Notes: a model not told the origin generated them from the sequence alone. A stretch of 64,000 nucleotides of DNA from Paenibacillus sp. FSL H7-0326 (GCF_001955535.1 NZ_MPVN01000001.1:1922001-1986000); one strand, 5' to 3'; positions 1 to 9,384 are shown, numbered from the stretch's first letter. Program-made: numbers and translations.

Positions 1-911
1 GTTTGTTCATCCAGATCGTTGGATGCGTAAATCTGAGCTTCGGTATATCCCGCTTCATCCAGCATCCTGCGAGCTTCCTTGGACAGATAAGCCAGGTCCC
101 CGCTGTCTAAACGAATTCCCTTGAAGTTAATTCGGTCACCCAGTTCCTTCGCAACCTGAATCGCCGTAGGCACACCTGACCTCAGTGTGTCATAAGTATC
201 AACCAAAAATACACAGTCTTGATGAGTCTCTCCATATTTTCGGAAGGCCATGTATTCGTCCCGGTACGCTTGAACCATCGAATGGGCATGTGTTCCTGCG
301 ACAGGAATGCCGAACAGCTTCCCTGCTCTCACATTGGAGGTGGCATCGAATCCTGCAAGATACGCGGCCCGGGTTCCCCATATGGCTGCATCCATCTCCT
401 GTGCTCTTCGTGTCCCGAATTCAACACATGAATCGGTGCTAGCGGCCTGCTTGATGCGAGATGCCTTCGTTGCAATCAGGGTTTGGAAGTTAACAATGTT
501 CAGAATGGCCGTCTCCACGAGCTGCGCTTCTGCCAGTGGTGCCTCAATGCGCATTAACGGTTCATTAGCAAATACGAGCTCCCCTTCCTGCATCGAATAT
601 ACTGTCCCCGTGAATCTCAGCCCTTGCAAATATTGAAGATATGCCTCTTCGTATCCTTCCTCACGCAGATATGCCAGATCGCTCTCTGTAAAGGAAAAAC
701 CCTTCAAATAACGTATTACCCGTTCTAAGCCGGCAAAAACAGCATATCCGTTCTGAAAAGGCAGCTTACGAAAATATACCTCAAAGACGGCTTTACGCTC
801 ATGCATGTTATCCCGCCAATAAGCCTCTGCCATGTTGATCTGATATTTATCCGTATGCAGTGCCATACTGTCATCCTGATGCTGCAACTGCGTAAGCTCG
901 ATTTTGTTCAT
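1..911 (-). CDS. pncB: Nicotinate phosphoribosyltransferase, N-terminal part (runs off left edge)
   Basis: Converts nicotinate and PRPP to nicotinate mononucleotide, the committed step of NAD salvage. About 303 N-terminal codons are in the window; the C-terminus lies beyond base 1. Reading from the ATG at 911, I see family features: an early LHTDKYQINMAEAY segment, LPFQNGYAVFAGLE, the AGTHAHSMVQAYRDEYMAF segment around the active-site His, and GIRLDSGDLAYLS. The ATG overlaps the pncA stop as ATGA, and its ribosome binding site GGAGGA lies inside the pncA end, so the two genes are translationally coupled. Identification is firm; only the missing C-terminus is unknown. Confidence 0.93.
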   Translation of the reverse strand, partial: MNKIELTQLQHQDDSMALHTDKYQINMAEAYWRDNMHERKAVFEVYFRKLPFQNGYAVFAGLERVIRYLKGFSFTESDLAYLREEGYEEAYLQYLQGLRFTGTVYSMQEGELVFANEPLMRIEAPLAEAQLVETAILNIVNFQTLIATKASRIKQAASTDSCVEFGTRRAQEMDAAIWGTRAAYLAGFDATSNVRAGKLFGIPVAGTHAHSMVQAYRDEYMAFRKYGETHQDCVFLVDTYDTLRSGVPTAIQVAKELGDRINFKGIRLDSGDLAYLSKEARRMLDEAGYTEAQIYASNDLDEQ

Positions 912-1486
912 CGTATAGTTCCTCCATTTCTATAGATCGCTGCGCCGAGAGTTCCTGCAAAATGTCCGATGGCCCAGTGATGCCCCTCTGTGTTGAAGCT
1001 GGCAACTGCATCCTCATGAACAACGATTTGATAACCTTTATTGTAAGCATCTACTGCCGTATGCAGAACGCATATATCGGTACAGACGCCTACAAGATGC
1101 AGCTCCTCTACTCTGCGTTCCCGGAGCCTCAGTTCCAGATCTGTTCCTTGAAATGCACTATATCTTGTCTTGTCAATCCAAAATACATTCTCGCTCTTCT
1201 TATTATGCTGATAAATCTTCTCCAGTTCACCATAGAGCATACGGCCGCTTGTGCCCTTGATATTGTGTTGCGGATAGAGCTTTGTTTCAGGATGATAAGG
1301 GTCACTTGCTTGATGCACATCCACTGTAAAAAAGACAAGCTCTTCTTGCTGAATGAACTCTTCGGTTAGATCTGCAATTCTGCGTTCAATTCGCTGTCCG
1401 GGTTCACCACAGGTCAGTGCACCATCACTAGCTACAAAATCTTGCGTATAGTCAATATGAATTAACGCTTTCTTATTGTTCATCAT
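908..1486 (-). CDS. pncA: Nicotinamidase (isochorismatase-like hydrolase)
   Basis: Hydrolyses nicotinamide to nicotinate, feeding the downstream pncB product. The 192-residue protein has the expected catalytic triad: Asp12 in IDYTQDF, Lys in the WIDKTRYSAF segment, and Cys in GVCTDICV. A DxH plus later His residues (VDVHQ, YPQH) match the metal site of the family. The start is ATG ATG; AAAGGAG lies 13 bases upstream. It is expressed leftward toward pncB and overlaps it by four bases. A nearby Nudix regulator and a shared palindrome suggest NrtR-type control. Other isochorismatase-fold amidases are possible in principle, but the pncB linkage makes nicotinamidase the natural reading. Confidence 0.93.
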   Translation of the reverse strand: MMNNKKALIHIDYTQDFVASDGALTCGEPGQRIERRIADLTEEFIQQEELVFFTVDVHQASDPYHPETKLYPQHNIKGTSGRMLYGELEKIYQHNKKSENVFWIDKTRYSAFQGTDLELRLRERRVEELHLVGVCTDICVLHTAVDAYNKGYQIVVHEDAVASFNTEGHHWAIGHFAGTLGAAIYRNGGTIR

Positions 1487-1513
1487 TAACCAATAACAGC
1501 TCCTTTAATTTAA

Positions 1514-1550
1514 TCTAACTATTACATAATTGTTAATTAATAAGACACAA
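1514..1550 (-). promoter_or_regulatory. pncAB promoter with candidate NrtR operator
   Basis: On the minus strand a modest promoter is readable: -35 TTGTGT (1545-1550), an 18-base spacer, -10 TGTAAT (1521-1526). A 24-bp element at 1514-1537 overlaps the -10. It begins ATTAACAA and ends TAGTTAGA. It aligns base for base with the perfect inverted repeat in front of the Nudix regulator (2452-2475), sharing the whole left half-site and most of the right one. I infer that it is the regulator's binding site. Confidence 0.6.
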
Positions 1551-1602
1551 GAGAATGATGCTTGTGTGGATTCATTTCATATTTTGTTATCTCGAATTTA
1601 TT

Positions 1603-1642
1603 CTGACAGCACTTCATCATCGTTATTGCAAAGTGCTGTCAG
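1603..1642. repeat. Perfect 12-bp inverted repeat between nrtR and pncA
   Basis: CTGACAGCACTT at 1603-1614 is repeated inverted as AAGTGCTGTCAG at 1631-1642, separated by 16 bases. It lies directly after the nrtR stop in transcription direction. There is no clear U-run behind it on either strand, so it could be a weak terminator, an mRNA 3'-end stabiliser or a partial barrier between nrtR and pncAB. Confidence 0.6.
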
Positions 1643-1650
1643 ACAAAGGA

Positions 1651-2427
1651 TTACAGCTTCGCATGATAGATCGACTTATTCAAGGACACATCAACAAATC
1701 GGTATAGCTGCGTCGGCCTTTTTGACGTTCTCGTCGTCTTCTGCCCCGTTACTTCCTGAATAAAAGGCAGTGTTTTGATCTTTCTTGCGAAGGCAGCCTC
1801 TAACGTTATCGCTGAATCATCTGTAACAGTAAGCAGAACGGCCTGGAGCTCAGAGTACGTGAATTCTGCCGGTAAGAATTGTTTGGCAATGGTTGTTTCG
1901 AGCAGCTTCTGCTTAATGACCTGAATAGCGTCCTTGATAATGACTGCATGGTCAAACGCCAGATCAAGCTCAAGCACCTCGCTGACCGAGAACAGCTGCA
2001 CATCCGCTGCATCGTCGTTGGCTTCTCTTGCGGATAGCTCATGCTCTGGAACAATCGCAAAATGGGCATTCGTGATAATCCAGCCTCTCGGATCACGCCC
2101 CGGCTTATCATATACTCCAAAGTGCTCCAAATGAATATTCTGTACCCCTGTTTCCTCGTGAAGCTCGCGCTCCGCGCTCTGGAATGCTGTTTCCTTCGGA
2201 TCTACAAACCCGCCAGGAAGCGCCCATTTACCCGCCTCGATATTTGGCTTACCTTCACTATTTACCATGCTTCTCTGGATCAGCATAATTCTCAAATCCA
2301 TCACGGGAGGCCTGAATTCTTCATTTCGAACGGGAACAATCGTGAACACAGCAATGTCTGAGGTATAACCATCCGGTGTTCTATACTTTTTGATATCGTA
2401 GTGTTCCATTGCTTCTGTGTTAGACAT
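1651..2427 (-). CDS. nrtR: NrtR-type Nudix transcriptional regulator of NAD metabolism
   Basis: Probable repressor of NAD salvage genes that senses an NAD-related metabolite. The first half is a Nudix hydrolase domain with an intact Nudix box: GGFVDPKE, a seven-residue gap, then RELHEETGV. The C-terminal third (from about FLPAEFTYSELQAVL to FARKIKTLPF) matches the winged-helix part of NrtR proteins. I place the start at the ATG at 2427 because GAGGAG lies nine bases before it; the ATG at 2433 is too close to that site, and the in-frame extension to 2511 runs through the promoter. It sits just upstream of pncAB on the same strand, the classical NrtR context. The intact Nudix box means enzymatic ADP-ribose pyrophosphatase activity cannot be excluded. 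Confidence 0.85.
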   Translation of the reverse strand: MSNTEAMEHYDIKKYRTPDGYTSDIAVFTIVPVRNEEFRPPVMDLRIMLIQRSMVNSEGKPNIEAGKWALPGGFVDPKETAFQSAERELHEETGVQNIHLEHFGVYDKPGRDPRGWIITNAHFAIVPEHELSAREANDDAADVQLFSVSEVLELDLAFDHAVIIKDAIQVIKQKLLETTIAKQFLPAEFTYSELQAVLLTVTDDSAITLEAAFARKIKTLPFIQEVTGQKTTRTSKRPTQLYRFVDVSLNKSIYHAKL

Positions 2428-2451
2428 TGCCATGATCTCCTCAAGTAACTT

Positions 2452-2507
2452 ATTAACAATTATCAATTTGTTAATTGTATTATATGCAAGACAGCATTCT
2501 TTGTCAA
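2452..2507 (-). promoter_or_regulatory. nrtR promoter with autoregulatory palindrome
   Basis: A near-ideal sigma-A promoter on the minus strand: -35 TTGACA (2502-2507), 17-base spacer, -10 TATAAT (2479-2484). Three bases downstream lies a perfect inverted repeat, ATTAACAA-N8-TTGTTAAT, at 2452-2475, covering the expected transcription start. A repressor bound here would block transcription. The same element recurs before pncA. Confidence 0.8.
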
Positions 2508-2533
2508 CCAAATATTTGAAATAAATATCAATT

Positions 2534-2560
2534 CCCCGGCTGGGATCCTAACAGCCGGGG
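2534..2560 (-). terminator. Terminator after the SLH phosphodiesterase gene
   Basis: CCCCGGCTG (2534-2542) pairs with CAGCCGGGG (2552-2560) around a nine-base loop. In the minus direction it follows the stop at 2598 and is followed by an A/T-rich stretch rather than a pure U-run. Confidence 0.65.
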
Positions 2561-2597
2561 GATTGACTAACACAACTTCCTTGTCACTGAGAACAAC

Positions 2598-5500
2598 TTA
2601 TGGATTCAAGACATTGGCCAGGTTGAACATTATTTGTGCGCTTTCGGCACGAGTACCGACGCCAAATGGTCTGAACTCATCTGCCGAGAATCCATGAACC
2701 ACACCTAACTTATGGGCCGTCTTGATTGCTTGTACAGCCCATTGAGGGGAACCCTTCAGATCCGTATAGCCAGCATCCCCTGCTTCTGGCTTCTCACCTG
2801 TTTTGAACGTATACGCACGAACGATCATCGCAGCCATCTCCTGACGAGTGATCCTCTGTGCAGGAGCAAATGAACCATCTGTGTAGCCCTGTACGATTCC
2901 TGCATCCGCTGCCAACCCTACCTCATTTGCAAACCACTGTTCTGAGGAGACATCTGTAAAGTCTGCTTGCGCTTCTCCTTCAAGATCTAGCAGTCTTGCC
3001 AGCATGGCGGCAAATTCCGCTCTCGTAACGGTACGATTCGGCTCGAAGCGTTCCATGGTCGTGCCTTCAACAATCTGCCTTGCCGCAAGCTGTTTTACAG
3101 CCGATTCTGCCCAATGGCCCACAGACAAGTCAGTAAACGATTTATTATATTCCATCGCTGCGTAGAAGCTAAAATGATTCAGCTCTGCTGTAACCCAGCC
3201 ATTCCGAACCGTTCCGCCCATATAGGTTACAGAGCCATCACTTTCGCCGTAGTATATTCCAGTTAAAGCGGGATTAGCTCCTTCCGGAATAGGAAGTGAA
3301 ATAACGATAGGTTCTTCAAATTCATTGAGTGTTATTACTTTACCGTTACTTGGCTCTAGAGACAGCGTGAGGTCATATACTCCTCCCATTTGAAGATTTG
3401 CTCCGTACCGGTCTTCTGCCTGACTTAGCCAGGAGGAGACTTCCGCCTCATCAGCAGGCTTGGCTCTCAGTACAATCGTGCTGTCTGCCAGCTGCTCATC
3501 TGATGCCAGATCAGCAAATTTCCGCAATACCTCCGATGGAATTACAAGCCTAATATTATTGGCCTGAACCGTGATGGTCTTTCCTTCGGCAAGTTCGGCT
3601 GCCTTGCCCGGCATCACAAGCTCGGTGAATGAATTGCTGCCCATCGAGAATTGAATCTGTTCCTCTGAGCCAAGTGCATTCAGGTCTTCCTCTGAAACAA
3701 TCAGCTGACCCGGTGTATTACTTGCTTCTTCTTCACCATTGCCATTATTGCTTCCGTTATCTTCGTTGCTTCCATTGCCGCTCTCGCTGTTATCCTTATC
3801 AGGGTCTGTAGTGTCGAAAGACGGTTCTACACGTAAAGCTTGAGACGCAGACTCTTCTCCGTATACCGCCGTAATCACAGTCTCGCCCTTGCGATGTGTA
3901 CGGATCAGACCATTCGTATCAATTGAAGCCACATTATCGTTGCTGCTGCTGAATCTCACGCCTTCGGTGATCTCCGATACAGTAGCATCACTGTAATAAC
4001 CATTGACGAGTGCCTTTGCTGTGTCATTCACTTCAAGCTTCGATGGAATGCCTGTGAGCTCAATTCGTTCTAATTGAACTGCGGACTGTTCCTCGTCAAG
4101 CACCGTAAGGGTGAATGCATTGCTAAACTCCCCATATACAGCTGAAATAACGGTTACTCCTTTTCGGAGAGCAGTAATGTTGCCTTCGGAATCGATGGCT
4201 GCCACCGTTTTCTCGCTGCTCGTATATTGCACGCCTTCAGTCAGAGGATGCAAGCTGTTATCCGTATACACAGCCTGCGTCACTGTAGCCGAGGTTTCGT
4301 AAGCTTGGAGCTGTTCCGGACCGGAGAACTGGATGTAGGCAAGCTCAGGCTCCAGAGGCTCTTCTATGACCTGCAGATCATAATCATCAGTCAGCCCGGC
4401 ATACTTAGCCGTAATCTTGACCGTGCCTTCGGTAAGTGCTGTTACCACTCCGAGCTCGTCCACCTCCGCAATGGCTGGATCCGCGCTTTGGTACTGAACG
4501 CCTTCCGTTATCGGCATGCGCTCACCCGAAGCGTAGACAGCTTCCACTACCGTCGTATCTGTTTCTCCGGGCTTCAGCCATAGTTTCCCTTTAAGATCGA
4601 TAGCCACCGGCGCTTCCGGATCGGTAATATGAAGTTTAATATCACCGAATCGGTTCGGCGAGGACTTGCTTGTGGCACGAATCACAGCATCTCCGCTCTT
4701 TATTGCTTTTACTACGCCGCTTTCGGAGACCTCGACTAATCCTTCGAAACCTACTTCGTACTGTTCTTCAGATGGTTTTGTTACGGACCATTCCATATCT
4801 TCAGGCAGCATGCCGCTGACACTGAGCTGTAATTCATCGCCTACTTGAATTTCGCTTGTTGGAGCTTCTACGGTATGCGTAGGATTCTCAAGTACGGCTA
4901 CATCCACTAATTCGCCATCAACCGTTTTGGTCGTTACCGTCAGCGTATCTCCATCCACTTCGACGGAGGAGTACATTTGTATATCCTCATCTTCGACAAC
5001 ATCTTGGAAATACCGTTCGGTTCGCTCATAAAACTTCGGACCGGTAGAACCCGGAATAATATATGTCGTTCCCTCACGCTCTCCTACAATCTCGTGGTTA
5101 TAGAGCGGATAAGTACGCAAGTAAATATGATCATGGCCATTCATGACCAGGTCTACATTATACTTGTCAAACACTGGAGTCCATACGGTGCGCACATTCT
5201 CTGTATCGTAAATGCTTGCATACGGCCCGCGGTGGAAGAAGACCAGCTTCCATTGCTTATCCGTATTCTCCAGATCGGCCTCAAGCCATGCCTTCTGCTC
5301 TTCAATATCATATTCACTGTTCAGAACAGAGATATGCATATTTTTATAGTCGAAGGAGTAGTTCGTTCCCTTCTGATTCTCGGTACCATTTTGCGGATGG
5401 TTGAAATGTGCCAGGAAATACCCGTTCTCCTTCGTACCTTCCACCTCGTGATTACCTACCAACGTAACTGCGGTCAGATTCATCAGCTCTTCCTGGACTT

Positions 5501-8500
5501 CAGAGAACCACCAATTCCATTGCTGCTCCTTGAAGCCATTATCGACCATATCCCCTACATGAACCATAAATTCGGCATCCGGGTGCTCCGCAATTGCGGC
5601 ATTCATCGTGCGGCCCCACAGCTCAAAGCCTGCAAGATCAGCAGCCTGGGAATCCCCGAACACAAGGAACTTTGAATAATCGCCTGTCTCCGGTGCTGTT
5701 GTAAAGGAGCCTTGCTCGCTGTAATGCTCTGTACCATCGCCTACACGATATATGTAAGCCGTTCCCGGCTTAAGCACGTCCGCGTTTGCTTTGTGAACAC
5801 GAATGGTCCCAGTGTCCGGTGTATTAAACAGATGGCTGTCACCGCTCAAGCGGATAACATCCGGCTGATCAAAGCCTGCAAAGCCTTCCTCTTCCGCAAT
5901 TTCTACAACGGTCCCGATTGCATTCGGATGTGTGTGCCAGTTAAAGCTGCGCGAGTTAACCGGGTTCTCGCCCATGCCGACCGTAATATTGTAAGGTGTT
6001 TCCGTACCTGCAAGCACAGAGGTCGTAAATTTCGAAACCAGGCTGTACTGCTGATCTTTAACCGCCTGCACATCATAGCTCTTTATTACTTCCGTAAGCT
6101 GACCTGTACGAAGCTGACCTGATGCATCCGTAACCAGCGTCCCGTCGCCAATCTCAGCTCCATCTGCAAACAGCTTAGCGCCTTCTACCGGTTGGCCATT
6201 CTCATCGGTCACTGTAAAGGTGGTAACATAATTTTGCGCTATATTTTCGTCCCACTGGAGCAGAAGCTCATGCTTGATCTCGGACTTCAGAGACGCTCCT
6301 CGATAAGACTTCGGTTCATTCGAACCTACCATATCAAGCTCCGATGAACGGAAAGCAATAGCATTCGATCCGGAAGCTGTGCCATTCACTGTATACGAAA
6401 TTTGAGCGATGATATCTTCATCCGTAAGAGACGCCGACTCCAAACCGCTGAACTGCATACGAGTGACGCCTGTCTCAGCGTCAACGGACCCCGTAAACTG
6501 TGATTCCGTCAGCTTATCTCCTTTTATTACAGAGATGTCTTTAACGAAGGCTGTATTGAATCCCAGCTCTAGGTGACCGCCGGTAAGCATATCCACCTGG
6601 TCGGCCGAAATGTCAACCATGTAAGTATGTCCCGCATATACCTGCTCTGGTGTAGTATAACGAAACTTTGGAGTTCCTGTATCTACAGTGAAGCTCCATT
6701 CCTTGATCGTCTGATTGCCGGACAGATCGCGGACCGCAAGCTTCACCGTATGATATCCGTCCTCCAGCGGAAGCCCAGGCGTGTAGCTGATACGACCTTC
6801 CGGCGGATACAGCGTATGCGCTACTTGTTCCCCGTCGATATACATCCGGATTTTGGCAGGATCAATAAGGGTCGTTCCCGGATGAACCTCAGCATTCCAG
6901 CCGGCGTCAGCCGCATGCGCGTGAATGACCGGTGTGCCTGTCGTTACTGCTGTATCTTCAGAAGGCGTCACATCCGTAATGACTGGAGGCTCGTGATCCT
7001 CGTCAAGCGGCCCGTAGACGGCCCGGATTTGGTCGATATAGATCGCACCTGCCGTCTTTTTGTTATTGTTGGTCTCCATGTAGCGAACCGGCAAGTCCAT
7101 GGTGAGAGGTGTTGCTTTCCCTGCCGGTATATTGGCCTCAACATACTTCCAGCCTGTCCAATCCACACCAGGATCGGCACCTGTAAAATCGATCGCAAAG
7201 GCTGCATTGTTGCCGTCACGTACTTGTGCCCGCAGCCAGTGCTTTTGCCCGTCGCCGTATACCCACATTCCAATCTTCTGCGGATACCCGGGAATTTGGA
7301 TATTCTCTGCACTGCTGTTCGAGGATACATAGGCTCCCGATGTACCTATCTTACCGATAAAATCATAGGAGAGCTTAATCGAACCATCCCCCGAACGGAC
7401 ATAATCCGGATCGGTATTCAAGTCAACCTTGACCGTATTGTATGCCGCACCACTGGATTTATAGTTATCAATACTCTCGAACTCTTCCAGCACAACCGGG
7501 GGTACCCCTACATTAACCTCCATTGAGGTCTCGATGCCTTTGTAGCTGACAAAAATAGTACCTGATTGGCCGCCCTCATTCGTCGAATGAAACACGCCAT
7601 TATCATCAATTGTGCCAATATCACCTTCTACCCGCCATTCAAATACATCATTGCTCGATTGAATGACTTGACCATCCCGCAATGCTGTTACGGTCAGCGT
7701 CTCATTAACGCTGGTATTATAGGTCTTAATATCATCCGGGAACTCAAGCTCCGTAATTTGATCCACAACCTCAACTTCCGCCGTGCCTTCAAGACCTCCT
7801 GCAGATGCAGACACCTGACCGGCAGCGGCATTTTGTCCGGCGGTGAGTATCCCATCCTCCGAAATAGTTCCCAGGTCAGGAGATACCGACCAAGTCACAG
7901 CACCTTCGTGTTCAGCAGGATGACCTGTCTGATCCATCGCTGCTGCATGATATTGATAAGAAGAGCCTGCTAGGATACGCTCTTCGCCTGGTGTTACAGC
8001 AAGCCTGGATGCAGCCCCCTCCGGCGCCGTGTTCACAAGCAGCAGGCCGTTGCCCGTTGCGCGCTCACCACCGTCAGAACCCCGGTTCAGCATCTGAACA
8101 TCCGATGTGCCCGGCATCCGGGCTACGAATGTGGAAGAACCGCCTCCGTCCAGATTCATGGCGTCCACAACGCCGATATCGGCCATAATTTTGGCAAGCT
8201 CCTCTGTTGTCACACCTTCGCTGAAGCCCGGTGCACGTCCGTCAATCTCAAACAGCACGATGGAGCCGTCAGCCTTTGTCCCAATGGCCGTACGCGGGTG
8301 TACGCCCTCTGGACCCACGCCGGTTTGTACTACACCGTCTTCTACCAGAGGTCCCTGACCGCTGATTACCATGCTTGCGTCCTGCCATTCACCATCCAGC
8401 TGGAAGCTGGCCGTCAGTTCATCCCCTGCTGCCAGGGAGCTGACAACCGGCAGCTTCGTTCCGGATGCAGACAAGACAACGGTGCCTTCGGCAAGCGGTG

Positions 8501-9230
8501 CGTCACCTTGATTCGCCCGAACCTCCAGCACCTTCAGCTTCATTGTTTCTCCGCTCTTCACATCACCCTCCAGCACTTGCAGCACAACCTCGGTGCCGGA
8601 TGCGTTTGTCTTCGTAGATGCATAAAAGTCCGGCGTATATAACGTCAGATGATTGTTCTCTCTGTAACGATTTATGCTCGTCAGATTGGTCTGAGTGCCG
8701 TCAATGGTCACCGACATCGTCAGCTTGGGCTTACCATAAACCGACGTCCCGTCTTCCATAAGCCCAAAAGCAAAAGAACTGGAACCGCTGTTCAAGATGC
8801 GGCCCTGATCAACAAATAGGCCATTCGGTACACCTGTTCCGTAGCCTGACAGGTCATAGAAGTCACCGTTAATGCCCGCGATTACGCGGTTTCCTGGAGC
8901 ATCTGTATGCTCCGCCATTTCCGACACGCCTTCCATGCCATATACGTATCCGCCTTTTGTGCCTGCACGCAGGTCCAAATGAGGTGAATCCGGATTAAAC
9001 TCGACGAAATGCATTTTTTCGAGCCCCCGCTCGATCTCCATGTCATACCAAGTATAATCTGCGCCTGGAGCGAGCTCTGTTTTTCTTACATCCAAAACAC
9101 GGCCAAATGCCGTATCCGGTGCTTCTGACATGGCCGCATAAACGCTGCCCAGCGGCTGCAGCATGAAGAGTAATGCCAGCAGAAAGGCAAGGAAAGCTTG
9201 TCCTGATCTGCGATACCAACGAATCATCAT
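2598..9230 (-). CDS. Giant SLH-anchored phosphodiester glycosidase / metallophosphoesterase
   Basis: A secreted 2,210-residue surface protein that should hydrolyse phosphodiester or phosphomonoester substrates outside the cell. Domains in order, residues approximate: signal peptide (1-33); phosphodiester glycosidase (NAGPA-like) to about 400 with the signature NLDGGGSST near 358; two bacterial Ig-like domains (400-575); a carbohydrate-binding-like domain (580-740); an Ig-like domain; a cohesin-like beta domain (855-970); a purple acid phosphatase-type N-terminal region; a calcineurin-like phosphoesterase (1185-1440) with GDSQ near 1193, GDMVDNG, GNHE near 1258 and GHDH near 1364; about four Big_2 repeats (1450-1810); an Asn/Gly/Ser/Glu-rich linker; an unassigned region; three SLH domains (2030-2210). 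I chose the ATG at 9230 because AGGAG lies six bases upstream; the ATG at 9278 has no such site. Two catalytic phosphoesterase modules in one chain is notable. The substrate cannot be read from sequence. Confidence 0.88.
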   Translation of the reverse strand: MMIRWYRRSGQAFLAFLLALLFMLQPLGSVYAAMSEAPDTAFGRVLDVRKTELAPGADYTWYDMEIERGLEKMHFVEFNPDSPHLDLRAGTKGGYVYGMEGVSEMAEHTDAPGNRVIAGINGDFYDLSGYGTGVPNGLFVDQGRILNSGSSSFAFGLMEDGTSVYGKPKLTMSVTIDGTQTNLTSINRYRENNHLTLYTPDFYASTKTNASGTEVVLQVLEGDVKSGETMKLKVLEVRANQGDAPLAEGTVVLSASGTKLPVVSSLAAGDELTASFQLDGEWQDASMVISGQGPLVEDGVVQTGVGPEGVHPRTAIGTKADGSIVLFEIDGRAPGFSEGVTTEELAKIMADIGVVDAMNLDGGGSSTFVARMPGTSDVQMLNRGSDGGERATGNGLLLVNTAPEGAASRLAVTPGEERILAGSSYQYHAAAMDQTGHPAEHEGAVTWSVSPDLGTISEDGILTAGQNAAAGQVSASAGGLEGTAEVEVVDQITELEFPDDIKTYNTSVNETLTVTALRDGQVIQSSNDVFEWRVEGDIGTIDDNGVFHSTNEGGQSGTIFVSYKGIETSMEVNVGVPPVVLEEFESIDNYKSSGAAYNTVKVDLNTDPDYVRSGDGSIKLSYDFIGKIGTSGAYVSSNSSAENIQIPGYPQKIGMWVYGDGQKHWLRAQVRDGNNAAFAIDFTGADPGVDWTGWKYVEANIPAGKATPLTMDLPVRYMETNNNKKTAGAIYIDQIRAVYGPLDEDHEPPVITDVTPSEDTAVTTGTPVIHAHAADAGWNAEVHPGTTLIDPAKIRMYIDGEQVAHTLYPPEGRISYTPGLPLEDGYHTVKLAVRDLSGNQTIKEWSFTVDTGTPKFRYTTPEQVYAGHTYMVDISADQVDMLTGGHLELGFNTAFVKDISVIKGDKLTESQFTGSVDAETGVTRMQFSGLESASLTDEDIIAQISYTVNGTASGSNAIAFRSSELDMVGSNEPKSYRGASLKSEIKHELLLQWDENIAQNYVTTFTVTDENGQPVEGAKLFADGAEIGDGTLVTDASGQLRTGQLTEVIKSYDVQAVKDQQYSLVSKFTTSVLAGTETPYNITVGMGENPVNSRSFNWHTHPNAIGTVVEIAEEEGFAGFDQPDVIRLSGDSHLFNTPDTGTIRVHKANADVLKPGTAYIYRVGDGTEHYSEQGSFTTAPETGDYSKFLVFGDSQAADLAGFELWGRTMNAAIAEHPDAEFMVHVGDMVDNGFKEQQWNWWFSEVQEELMNLTAVTLVGNHEVEGTKENGYFLAHFNHPQNGTENQKGTNYSFDYKNMHISVLNSEYDIEEQKAWLEADLENTDKQWKLVFFHRGPYASIYDTENVRTVWTPVFDKYNVDLVMNGHDHIYLRTYPLYNHEIVGEREGTTYIIPGSTGPKFYERTERYFQDVVEDEDIQMYSSVEVDGDTLTVTTKTVDGELVDVAVLENPTHTVEAPTSEIQVGDELQLSVSGMLPEDMEWSVTKPSEEQYEVGFEGLVEVSESGVVKAIKSGDAVIRATSKSSPNRFGDIKLHITDPEAPVAIDLKGKLWLKPGETDTTVVEAVYASGERMPITEGVQYQSADPAIAEVDELGVVTALTEGTVKITAKYAGLTDDYDLQVIEEPLEPELAYIQFSGPEQLQAYETSATVTQAVYTDNSLHPLTEGVQYTSSEKTVAAIDSEGNITALRKGVTVISAVYGEFSNAFTLTVLDEEQSAVQLERIELTGIPSKLEVNDTAKALVNGYYSDATVSEITEGVRFSSSNDNVASIDTNGLIRTHRKGETVITAVYGEESASQALRVEPSFDTTDPDKDNSESGNGSNEDNGSNNGNGEEEASNTPGQLIVSEEDLNALGSEEQIQFSMGSNSFTELVMPGKAAELAEGKTITVQANNIRLVIPSEVLRKFADLASDEQLADSTIVLRAKPADEAEVSSWLSQAEDRYGANLQMGGVYDLTLSLEPSNGKVITLNEFEEPIVISLPIPEGANPALTGIYYGESDGSVTYMGGTVRNGWVTAELNHFSFYAAMEYNKSFTDLSVGHWAESAVKQLAARQIVEGTTMERFEPNRTVTRAEFAAMLARLLDLEGEAQADFTDVSSEQWFANEVGLAADAGIVQGYTDGSFAPAQRITRQEMAAMIVRAYTFKTGEKPEAGDAGYTDLKGSPQWAVQAIKTAHKLGVVHGFSADEFRPFGVGTRAESAQIMFNLANVLNP

Positions 9231-9338
9231 TTCTTTCTCCTCTCCCGGGTGTTGTATATTATTTTTACGCTCTATCAAATTGTAGTAATGAATTGTTAAC
9301 TTAACTAAAGGGTTTTGTAACCAAAGCCCCTTAGAAAT

Positions 9339-9384
9339 ATAAAAGGTATTCAGAAAGTCGCCTTAGACGACAATCAGAATACCT
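9339..9384 (-). terminator. Rho-independent terminator of the MFS gene
   Basis: GAATACCT (9377-9384) pairs with AGGTATTC (9344-9351), with an inner GTCG/CGAC stem. In the minus direction it is followed at once by TTTTAT. It lies a few bases after the MFS stop at 9391. Confidence 0.85.

Noticed and set aside
6573..7526. A 317-codon plus-strand open frame opposite the giant SLH protein
   Set aside because: Cys/Arg/Ile-rich shadow composition with no domains; the minus strand frame there is a continuous secreted protein.
9240..9310. PhoP boxes before the giant phosphoesterase gene
   Set aside because: One hexamer TTAACA is followed at 11-bp steps by TTACTA and TGATAG, but these match the consensus poorly and no -10 is well placed, so I do not claim a site although the idea fits the gene's role.
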